Shown in pieces: positions 54,205 through 64,000 of a stretch of DNA of 64,000 nucleotides (within the stretch, counting starts at the first letter, position 1; every line of letters begins with the position of its first letter). The stretch covers positions 27,241,410 to 27,305,409 of the forward strand of contig NC_091219.1 in NCBI RefSeq assembly GCF_040958095.1. The letters are read 5' to 3'. A program made the position numbers and the translations under genes. The DNA comes from Procambarus clarkii. Taxonomy: Eukaryota; Arthropoda; Malacostraca; Decapoda; Cambaridae. The notes beneath the pieces were generated by a model. That model had not been told where the DNA came from. It saw only the letters and a list, made by a program, of their open reading frames with translations, and did no database searches.

Positions 54205-54300
54205 TTTATTATGCACCCCATACCCATCCCGTGGGCGGTGGTGTAAAGGATTACAGAGGCACATAATCGGTTCAGGAACTGAACCCTCTAGTTCGGTTAG
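54205..54300 (+). repeat. Dispersed element with CCCATCCCGTGGGCGGTGGTG
   Basis: TTATGCACCCCATACCCATC, GTGGGCGGTGGTG and AAAGGATTACAGAGGC; it recurs at 62845-62895 and its core is the unit of the 9340-9995 minisatellite. Confidence 0.65.
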
Positions 54301-54409
54301 CTAAGCAAATAACAATGTTTGACGCTAGTTACAAAATTATTAATGTTGTATACACATGTACAGGGTCCATAGAATTACCCCAATCATCCCAAATCAGGCC
54401 AAAACTACC

Positions 54410-55320
54410 CAAAACGTATTAGCATTACGTAAGTAATGAAGAAATATGGTATATTTACTTACTATAATGTTGGTGCTACACGTAGAACATGATCAAACCT
54501 ATTTTTTCTCTGAAATAATCTAATTTCATAACGAAATGAGACGTAAATATGTGAGAGGTGACGCCATAGGAAGTCGACGGTCCAAGCGACAATTGTGTGG
54601 AGCGACTTATCCAAGATATATGGTCGCCTGGAGAGTGTTTGCTGCCATAACAGCCTCCTGTACACAGTGATCCAGTCGTCGTATTTCATGGCTCAAATTG
54701 TCGCAAATTTAATTGGTAATATTAACAAGTAGAATGTGTATTTATAATAATATTTTTCATAAACAGCCACAAAATATTTAATATTTATTAAAAAAAAGTG
54801 TCTGGAAGTTAAATCAATTCCACATGACAATAAATTTGTTATATAGATACTAGCGTTATTCGTTGGTATGCGTTCGCTATTTAAACTACTCCAGTCCTTT
54901 TCGTTCATAGAACACCGAACCCTACACGCTCTCTGATATATTGCTTAATTAACAAATATTCACAAATAAAGATTATATTTATATATGTTATCAGAAAGGC
55001 AGATATAAAATAGTTTGTGTTAATGCATCACAGAGATTATACCTTATTAGAGAGGAAAAATATTCATATTTTAAACAAGGCTTCTTGGCCGACGCTCTCC
55101 CTTTCGATGGGAACTATGACCTTTTGAAAATCAATGTTAATTGAATCTATATATTATAAAAAACGAAGTTTTTTATGTCATCAGAAAGACATATAAGCTG
55201 CATGTTAATACTTTGGTATAAATATAACTGAAGTGAAAGTGAAGATATATGCCTTTTTATAGTTACTTGATGGCTCGCTCAGGGAGTGTGAAGGCCTGCA
55301 CACAAGCCAATCAATTTTAT
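54410..55320 (+). repeat. Long dispersed repeat, copy 2
   Basis: It aligns with 42225-42782 and 43360-43892 and lacks the LINE stubs present there, so it represents the uninterrupted form. It ends with TTGATGGCTCGCTCAGGGAG, resembling the array edge at 41945. Confidence 0.85.
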
Positions 55321-55329
55321 AATTAATGT

Positions 55330-55985
55330 ACATATATGCAAAGTAACGTCAAAGGTTTTTATTTCAGAATGAAGACAGATGTAAGAGGAATAATAAGAGG
55401 AAATGAAGATGAAGAAATGATAAAAAGAATGGCAATAGTGGATAGTAGTAACACACTTAAGAATTATTCAGTAATAAATACAAACTCGTCCTTCACCTAT
55501 GATAAAGGAAAGTCAACTTGGAAGGATTCAGTTTACATGAGATTAAGATTAGGATACAAATATATCTGGCAATACGGAGTTGATGTCAGTGAAAAAGATA
55601 AGGAGTGTAAATTATGTAGTATGCCGCACGCCCACACCTTAGAACATTATGTATTATAGTGTCAACTTATTGATAACTATAGAAATAAGGAAATAAGTAA
55701 TGTACCACATCAAATTGTTTGTATGTGTGATAATGGTATGATAGACAGTATACTTAGGAGCTACAAAACTTTTGCCCCAAGAGTGTAACAATTGTATGCT
55801 GTACTTACTATATTAACCTGCAATGTTAAATGGGATTCTTGTAATGTTAATTGTCTATTTGTACTTACTGAATTTGTGCGCCCCTTGAGGGACTTGAAGT
55901 AGAGGGGGTAGAAATAGCCTAAGTTACTCTATCCCTTTGAGATGTATTTTTTTCTTGTCTCAATAAACATACTTGAACTTGAACT
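55330..55985 (+). mobile_element. C-terminal fragment and 3' UTR of an RNase H-type LINE
   Basis: A frame from about 55336 has STWKDSVYMRLRLGYKYIW and a zinc knuckle CKLCSMPHAHTLEHYVLQC interrupted after VL by TAG, and ends SILRSYKTFAPRV. The 3' UTR has TGCGCCCCTTGAGGGACTTG and ends CAATAAACATACTTGAACTT. A stub of the same 3' end lies inverted at 63626-63788. Confidence 0.75.
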
Positions 55986-56229
55986 ATAAATATTTTTGGC
56001 TTCCTGACCATAAAGTTACCGCCGCAGTCGAGGGTAAGAGACCGGATGTACCCCATATACAAGCCGCACTAGCTATTAGTTCATAAAAGCTGACAACTTA
56101 CCCAGATAAACATTACTTCCTAATTATATATATATATGCAAATAATACAATTAAAATGTTTAAAACATGATTATATATATGTATCATGTGGACAGTTTTT
56201 AATGTAATTTTTTCTCCTGATATTCGGGT

Positions 56230-56570
56230 TCTTTATTATGCTTCATCTTGAGGCAAAGCCCAATACCTTACGCCATATTGATGCTCTGTCCACAGATCAT
56301 TCTCTCTCTCTCTCTCTCTCTCAAATCATATACATTGATGGTTTCCTACACCGCCACACGGGTGCAGCTGCAAGTGCAGTTGCCTCTACCCATCAGACAG
56401 AACTATTTGCCTTGCTTGTTACACTAAAATGTGTACAAGTGTGTGTGTCTATGTATGTATTAACACGATATACTGAACGGGGTGAGAATAGCTTGAGCTA
56501 CCTCATCCATTTGTGTGTATTTTACCTCAATAAACTTATTTCAATTTCAATTTCAATTCAAGTCTCCAAA
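56230..56570 (+). mobile_element. LINE RNase H remnant with related 3' tail
   Basis: LRHIDAL, then a (CT)n run and IIYIDGFLHRHTGAAASAV...HQTELFALLVTL recall the RNase H Asp and Glu regions. The tail TACCTCAATAAACTTATTTC with AATTTC repeats resembles the family end. Confidence 0.55.
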
Positions 56571-57409
<839 letters not shown>

Positions 57410-57959
57410 AGGAAGACATTTACAGAGAGTAGGGAATTAATTAGGTATCTGGTAGCTAGTTAAGTGGTTTGGGATTTATATCTTGAGGTACTGTATACAA
57501 TGTTCACAACATAGCAATGTATAATCATTTCATTGTATACAACACATTTTGGTGAAATCCCACGGTATTCCTAGACCAGAATCATAAACATCTCTGACTT
57601 CCCACAGCAAGGCGCCGGGCACCGCGGGCTCCAGGCATGATGATTTATGTTTATTTCTCAGAGCAGTAAACAGCCTGCGGCAAAGCTACCCATATGTGTA
57701 GAGCTCAGTACTACAGATGAAGAACAACAACGTAAACATTTTTGACGTTGATTAGCTTGCTCAAACACCACTAATTTCCATAAAATAAATATAGACAAAA
57801 CATTTCTGCTACAAAAATAAATGAGAGTAAGAATGCTTGTGGTCTCTTGAAGTGCAGGATAATTAAAATAAGTTTTATATTTTATAGATATAGTACTTGT
57901 TTACAGACTATATAAATCACCACGTTAATAATAATCACCACTCGATAACTGTATTAACA

Positions 57960-58697
57960 ACTCGAATGTAATGATTGGTAGTGATCAGGAAATCGCGTTA
58001 AGAAAGGCACTTATGTGTTGTTTTCCGAAGGCAACATTGTTATTGTGTAGTAACCATCTGAAAGAAAATGTTCGCCACTATTTAACGGATAATATTGGAT
58101 GCACGAACACCGATAGGATTCGTATCCAAAAGAAAATATTTGGTACAAATGGGTTAGTTAGAAGTGTTTGTGAGGATCAGTTTGAAAGGGGAATCAACAA
58201 TCTCATATTTTACTTTTACAAATACCCAAAGTTCAAAGATTATTTTGATAGTCGTTTGAAATCTTCTTTATGGAATTATGTGTGTGTACCTCACGCAAAA
58301 GCCAAAATGGACACGTTATGGACTAATAACAATTGTGAGTCACTAAACCATATCCTGAAACTGACTATGATTGGAAACCCCAAAAACTGCCAGAATTAAT
58401 TGAAAAAATTTGCAATGTTTCAACGCTCCAAATGCTAGATCTGAGGAGAGCATTACACGGAGAAGGCAATTATATAATATCATCCAATTTAGATAAGTAC
58501 CTGGTTCCTAAGGAAGTTTGGGACCAAAAAACTAAAGATGAAAAGAGAGATTACTTATGGTGCTTTATATCAAGAAAACCTTATAATGAAAATACTAAAA
58601 TGTATGACAAAAACAAAATTTTTTCAATCCCAAAAACATTTGGAATTGCCAAAAAACCATATCAGCGTAAGCGCCCCCGAAGTGAAAGAGCAGTTTA
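57960..58697 (+). pseudogene. MULE-type transposase, N-terminally truncated, one frameshift
   Basis: The frame from 57971 has IGSDQEIALRKAL (catalytic Asp block), CFPKATLLLCSNHLKENV (the FP-A-LLC-xHL block), then WTNNNCESLNHIL (catalytic Glu). It stops at 58399 because one base is missing in an A run near 58386. The adjoining frame continues LPELIEKICNVSTLQML, DLRRALHGEG and KPYQRKRPRSERAV to 58697. This order is typical of Mutator-like (MULE) DDE transposases. The DNA-binding N-terminal part is not visible and I found no terminal repeats. The downstream 59125-59340 sequence is duplicated elsewhere and may be element-derived. Confidence 0.75.
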
Positions 58698-58937
58698 ATG
58701 CTATATAATAAATGTGTTTTGGAAATAGTAGCTGACGATTTTGTGTTGATATTGCATATCTCTTACCTAATTTGTATTATGAAATATGACATGATAGTGC
58801 GTTACAGACTTCAGTTAGGAAATAATTGGACTTGTAATGTGATTACTGATCCATCTGTATCCCAGTCATTTTACTATGTTAATTTTATGTAATTTATTCT
58901 TAAGCTTAATAACATTATTTAAATGTGCTAAATTTCC

Positions 58938-59102
<165 letters not shown>

Positions 59103-59109
59103 GTTTCCA

Positions 59110-59990
59110 AATTTCTGATGATATACAACATATTGTGGTTTATAATTAAGTTTCTTATTAATAGTGATCCTGCATCAAAATTAACAATGTTCAAATTCGG
59201 TTTTGTATGTTAAAATTAACTACATTTTTATGTTAATTTCTTTCTGTAAATAATGATGATAAAGTGCAATAAAGGTATGATTGAGACAATGTTAAATCGT
59301 TAAATCCTAAATATATCTTGAGTCTTATACTTGAAATATTAAATGAACATATAGTGTGTAGTGTAGTGTTTCAATTATTATTAAGAGGGAAGGGTTGGGG
59401 GTAATGGTTCATATGTCCACATTCGAATGCCCCTCTTCCCAGGACTGGGGGTGCGGGAGTGTACAATAAACTATACCCACCTCCGGCAGCAGCTTGTCGA
59501 AGGCGGAAGTGGAGTCTAGGCCGTTTGTCATGAAAATTATAGTGTGATGGCTCTTATTTTTATTATGGGTACATAATAAGATTATGCCTTTATTCTTAAT
59601 TTATATTACAATGCTGGTAAAATACACTTCTTGATGAGTATGGAGTACAAATGAACTCATTGTGTACCCTATACTCACAGGATGAGTATAGGGTACACAA
59701 TAAACTACCACTCACATCATGGGTATGGGTTGCACAAGAAACTATCGGAGAGCAGAGTATGGAAAGCAAAGTAAACAAAGATTCACACGATGAGAAAGGG
59801 TTCCACAATGTCCTATGACTCACAGGATGAGTATGAGGTGCATAATAAATTACCATTCATAGGATGAGTATGGGTTTCACAATAAACTAAAGGTAACAGG
59901 ATGAGCATGGGTTGCACAAACTATTGGTAACAGGATGGGTATGGGTTGCACAATAAATTACTGTGCTAGGATGAGTGTGAGTAGGATATA
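59110..59990 (+). repeat. Duplicated segment, copy 1, with GATGAGTATGGGTTGCACAA minisatellite
   Basis: 59385-59840 matches 63345-63970 (CAGGACTGGGGGTGCGGG, CGGCAGCAGCTTGTCGAAGG, TTATATTACAATGCTGGTAA). 59660-59990 consists of diverged units of about 40-50 bp: ACAGGATGAGTATGGGTTGC, ACAATAAACTA. 59659-59669 is the empty site for the LINE stub in copy 2. Confidence 0.85.
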
Positions 59991-59992
59991 TA

Positions 59993-60135
59993 TATAAACA
60001 TATTGTGGTTTATAATTAAGTTCTTAATAGTGATCCTATCCTGCATCATAATTTACATAATATCTACTTCTGTTTTGTGTATTAAAATGACTACTTTTTA
60101 TGTTAATTTCTTTCTGTAAATGATGATGATGATGA
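59993..60135 (+). repeat. Second copy of the 59120-59265 sequence
   Basis: ATATTGTGGTTTATAATTAA, AGTGATCCT, TTATGTTAATTTCTTTCTG and the GATGATGATAAAG end are shared. Confidence 0.8.
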
Positions 60136-60144
60136 TAAAGATCA

Positions 60145-60290
60145 GTAAATGTAAGTAAGAACATAAGAATGAAGGTAACTGCAAAAGACTTATTGGCCCA
60201 TACGAGGCAGCTCCTCGTATGGAGCTGCCTTTGATAAGTAATTACCAAAGAAGGCACCAAGCCGGGAAGGCTGTGTAGCACAATCAAATA
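60145..60290 (-). mobile_element. CR1 3' stub abutting an RNase H-LINE 3' stub
   Basis: 60150-60232 is the CR1 end (AAGAACATAAGAATGAAGG, TATTGGCCCATACGAGG), with a local palindrome GGCAGCTC...GAGCTGCC. 60238-60288 is the 3' end of the 48379-type LINE (AATTACCAAAGAAGGCACCA). Confidence 0.75.
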
Positions 60291-60920
60291 AGTCAACTGC
60301 TCCTGAAGAGGACGGTATTACTTACAGTTTACTGAGATTAGTCTCACAAGTACCAGGTAATCCACTTTTAGTGTTGTACAGAATGAGTTTAAGTGAAGGA
60401 GTATTACCTGATGATTGGACAGTGTCATTGTTCCCATCCCCAAAGCACACTCAGATAATTATAGACCCATATCTCTACCATAATTTTGTCTATTAGCACA
60501 GTTTTCGGCGTGAATGCATTTTGGTTCTACAAGGTAGCCAACTCCATCAAAATATTAAATATGTACCCAACTCAATTAACGATTAATCAACCAATTACTC
60601 CATGGGATAACTTGGATCTAGCAGTTGATTTTGTAAATGCACCCAAGAAAGATAATGTACACTCTACATTATTAAAACAGTTAACACTGTGAAGCATCAC
60701 TGAAAGTACTCAGAGTATGGGTAACGATGTGTATCAGTGCTATACCGACGGTTCTGTAGAAGAAGGTGGACGATGTACCGGATGTGCATGTAATATATTT
60801 GAACAATCTTCTCTCTTACATACATGAATGAAGCGCTATGCTAAACTGTGTAATTACTATTTGAGTACTGGAACACTTGATGATATATTGAACTTGTACC
60901 CTAGATTGACGATGTAACGT
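60285..60920 (+). mobile_element. Internally deleted RNase H-type LINE fragment
   Basis: Plus-strand frames show APEEDGITYSLLRLVSQV and DNYRPISL-like sequence (reverse-transcriptase palm), then YTDGSVEEGGRCTGCA (RNase H first Asp), and an end like the 55.3-kb family (STGTLDDILNLYPRL). Middle parts are missing and stops are present. Confidence 0.65.
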
Positions 60921-62456
60921 ATCATAAGAACATAAGAACATAAGAACAAAGGTAACTGCAGAAGGCCTATTGGCCCATACGAGGCAGCTCCTATTCTATA
61001 ACCACCCAATCCCACTCATATACTTGTCCAACCCGTGCTTGAAACAATCGAGGGACCCCACCTCCACAATGTTACGCGGCAATTGGTTCCACAAATCAAC
61101 AACCCTGTTACTGAACCAGTATTTACCCAAGTCTTTCCTAAATCTAAACTTATCCAATTTATATCCATTGTTTCGTGTTCTGTCCTGTGTTGATACTTTT
61201 AATACCCTATTAATATCCCCCCGGTTATGTCCATTCATCCACTTGTAAACCTCTATCATGTCACCCCTAACTCTTCGCCTTTCCAGTGAATGCAACTTAA
61301 GCTTTGTTAATCTTTCTTCATATGAAAGATTTCTAATTTGGGGAATTAACTTAGTCATCCTACGCTGGACACGTTCAAGTGAATTTATATCCATTCTATA
61401 ATATGGCGACCAAAACTGAACTGCATAATCTAAATGGGGCCTAACTAGAGCAAGATATAGCTTGAGAACCACACCAGGTGTCTTGTTACTAACGCTGCGA
61501 TTAATAAATCCAAGTGTCCGATTTGCCTTATTACGAACATTTATGCATTGATCCTTTTGTTTTAAATTCTTACTAATCATAACTCCCAGATCCCTTTCGC
61601 AATCCGACTTCGCAATCACAACACCATCTAGCTCGTATCTTGTAACTCTATCATCATTACCTAACCTCAGAACTTTACATTTATCAGCATTAAACTGCAT
61701 CTGCCAATCCTTTGACCATTTCAAAACCCTATCTAGATCAACTTGAAGTGATAGTGAGTCCTCCTCCGAATTAATTTCCCTACCGATTTTCGTATCATCG
61801 GCAAATTTGCAAATGTTGCTACTCAAACCTGAATCTAAATCATTTATATATATTATAAACAACAGAGGTCCCAGGACAGAGCCTTGAGGCACTCCACTTA
61901 CAACATTTTCCCACTCTGACTTGATTCCATTTATACTAACTCTCTGTTTCCTTTGGTATAGCCATGCCCTAATCCAGCTTAATATAGCACCCCCAATACC
62001 ATGAGACTCTATTTTTTTAATCAGTCTTTCATGTGGTACTGTATCAAAAGCTTTGCTAAAGTCAAGGTATACAACATCGCAATCCTTACCACTATCAACT
62101 GCCTCAACAATGCTAGAATAAAAAGATAACAAATTTGTTAAACATGAACGGCCATTTATAAAACCATGTTGCGACTCAATTATTAATTTATGTTTTTCAA
62201 GATGAAGACGAATTTTATTTGCTATTATAGATTCGAGTAACTTTCCCACAATAGACGTTAGGCTAATTGGTCGATAGTTAGACGCAAGTGATCTATCTCC
62301 TTTCTTAAAAACTGGTATCACATTAGCAACTTTCCAAAACTCTGGCACTCTGCCTGACTCTATTGATTTATTAAATATGGTTGACAGTGGGTCACAAAGC
62401 TCCTCTTTGCATTCTTTAAGCACCCTAGCAAACACTTCATCCGGCCCTGGTATCAA
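60918..62456 (-). mobile_element. CR1-type LINE, 486-codon open reverse transcriptase, 5'-truncated
   Basis: The frame 62456-60996 is uninterrupted. Motifs in order: NYRPISLTSIVGKLLE, QHGFINGRSCLTNLL, VVYLDFSKAFDTVPH (motif A), VVSGVPQGSVLGPLL (motif B), CKFADDTKIGRE (catalytic FADD), ERDLGVMISKNLK, then ERRRVRGDMIEVYKWMNG and a C terminus GLDKYMSGIGWL. The endonuclease domain and 5' part are absent. The 3' end carries ATAAGAAC octamer repeats at 60924-60950 (GTTCTTAT on the element strand), the short-repeat tail typical of CR1. No stops in 486 codons suggests a young copy. It was inserted into the older LINE at 60285-60920. Confidence 0.92.
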
Positions 62457-63344
62457 TTATACAATGAATGTATGTGATGTAACTCTATAACCTGAGCTTG
62501 TGAAAGCACCTTAATCACCTTCAGTGATTAAGTGCTTAATTGCACACTAGTTTCTCTATCAGTTATCTCACCTTGTCAGAGTAAAAGAGACAAATATATG
62601 TGTATGTATGTGTTCAGAATTCAATTTCACCTTTGTAAATGCACGTTAATGACACTATGTAAAAGACACATCGAACACTTTATGTAGGGCATACGTAAAT
62701 CTGTGTATTTATGTATTTACGTATGTAGCTTAGCCTAGCATTTTAAAAACACTACAATCACCTTATGTGGTTGATTGTTCAATAAATCCCTGAACTATAT
62801 GTTTAACAAATCTCTAACCCTATCAATGGAGTTAGTTTAGTTCTTATATTATGCACCCTATACCCATCTTGTGGGCGGTAGTGGAAAGGGTTAGAGTCCA
62901 TGGCGGACTGAAGAAAATGTATATATGATGGTTAGCATTGTTAATGTGTGGCCACGTCTGTGGTAGAAAATAATACAAAAAAATCAAATAAAGGTATTAT
63001 TGAAACTTTATACGAAAACATTAAATCCTAAATATATCTTTAATATTATACTTGAAATATGGTATACTTTGCTCTCTCCATCGTACTTCTGCACCTGCTG
63101 GCAAGTGGTTCGGTGCAGTGTGCAGGTGATGTTCATTACTGGGTGAGCTGGCAAGTGGTGCTCACCTGCCAGCTCACCCAACGAAAATTTGGTTTTTAAT
63201 ACACTTACACATTTATTGGGTCTTTCCTTCACCTTCATTCAAGCACTAGGGTATTACAGTAAGTGTTTTAATTATAATATTTATTAACGTTATTATTTTT
63301 AATTTTTATTATTATTAACAGGAGAGGATCGAGTGTGTGTGTGT
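62457..63344. other. Mixed repeat-derived sequence, no gene
   Basis: 62845-62895 is a copy of the CCCATCTTGTGGGCGGTAGTGG dispersed element. 62975-63060 repeats the 59280-59345 sequence (ATTAAATCCTAAATATATCT). A 13-bp perfect hairpin (GGGTGAGCTGGCA, 13-base loop, TGCCAGCTCACCC) lies near 63143-63181. Confidence 0.6.
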
Positions 63345-64000
63345 GGGGGGGGGGGGAATAATGGTACACATGTCCACATCCCAATGCCCGCCCTTCCAGG
63401 ACTGGGGGTGCGGGGGTGTACAATAAACTATACCCACATCCGGCGGCAGCTTGTCGAAGGCGGAAGTGTAGCCTAGATAATTTGTCATGATAATTAGTGA
63501 TGACTCTTATTTTGATTATGGGTCTGTAATCCAGTTAAGCTTTTATTCTTAATTTATATTACAATGCTGGTAAAATACACTTCTTGATGATGAGTATGGA
63601 GTACAAATGAACTCATTGTGTACCCAAGTTCAAGTTCAAGTATGTTTATTGAGATAAGCAATAAATAAATCTCAAAGGGATAGAGTAGCTTAGGCTATTT
63701 CAACCCCCCTCTAATTCAAGTCCCTCAAGGGGCGCACAAATACTGTGACTACAAATAGACAAATAACATTACAAGAATCCAAACAAGAATTGTGAACCCT
63801 ATACTCACAGGATGAATATAGGGTACACAATAAACTACCACTCACATCATGGGTATGGGTTGCACAAGAAACTATCGCGCAGAGGATGAATATGGAGAGC
63901 AAAGTAAACAAAGATTCACACGATGAGAAAGGGTTGCGCAATGTCCTATGACTCACAGAATGAGTATTAGCTGCACAATAAACTACAGGTCACAGGATAA
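63345..64000 (+). repeat. Duplicated segment, copy 2, with minisatellite, running off the window
   Basis: It aligns with 59385-59840 and continues in the GATGAGTATGGG-type units to the window end. It is interrupted by a LINE stub at 63626-63788. Confidence 0.85.
63615..63799 (-). mobile_element. 163-bp LINE 3' stub with 11-bp target duplications
   Basis: ATTGTGTACCC at 63615-63625 and ATTGTGAACCC at 63789-63799 flank the insert. On the minus strand it ends CAATAAACATACTTGAACTTGAACTT-like, identical in plan to the 3' UTR at 55835-55985. The empty site is seen at 59659-59669. Confidence 0.9.

Overview
The window reads as nuclear DNA of an arthropod, most likely a decapod crustacean (crayfish/lobster/shrimp type); the species cannot be named from sequence alone. 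Reasons: genes split by GT-AG introns; interstitial copies of the arthropod telomere motif TTAGG/CCTAA; many CR1-type LINE fragments, tRNA-derived SINEs and 3'-end-only LINE stubs; hairpin (foldback/MITE-like) elements; and an unusually high load of minisatellites and long CA/TA microsatellites. There are no operons, ribosome-binding sites or CRISPR arrays. Most long open frames here are read-through of tandem repeats.

Two protein-coding genes are well supported and lie head to head. On the minus strand, 4241 to 2847, three coding exons give a complete 144-residue MAPEG protein of the microsomal glutathione S-transferase 1 type. On the plus strand, 13336 to 27103, eight coding exons with matching phases join to a 742-residue protein whose coiled-coil core matches MIPOL1 (mirror-image polydactyly 1). 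Their introns hold a SINE-like hairpin with 17-bp target duplications, a Tigger end, tRNA-derived SINEs (two head to head), a hairpin MITE and a 30-bp minisatellite.

From 27 to 40 kb the sequence is mostly non-genic: tandem arrays, LINE stubs, a composite CR1 fragment (30.2-31.7 kb), SINEs and a possible orphan terminal exon at 33406. From 41 to 44 kb there is a complete 368-bp foldback element with 8-bp target duplications and a telomere-like spacer, a tandem array of about 190-bp units and a longer dispersed repeat that recurs at 54.4-55.3 kb. A spliced, apparently non-coding transcription unit is predicted at 44425-47290; its last intron carries a strong precursor-miRNA-like hairpin.

From 48 to 64 kb transposable elements dominate: an RNase H-bearing LINE with perfect 13-bp target duplications inserted into an older reverse-transcriptase relic; half of a Tigger/pogo transposase; a TATA/initiator promoter-like site at 50609; an orphan minus-strand first exon at 53397; C-terminal pieces of a second RNase H LINE family; a decayed MULE-type transposase; and a CR1 reverse transcriptase with a 486-codon open frame. 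Duplicated segments at 59-60 kb and 63-64 kb give an empty/filled site pair that dates one LINE-stub insertion. I found no convincing unknown multi-gene system. The most novel-looking items are the foldbacks with TTAGG segments, the hairpin inside the predicted non-coding transcript, and the link between a minisatellite and a dispersed repeat.
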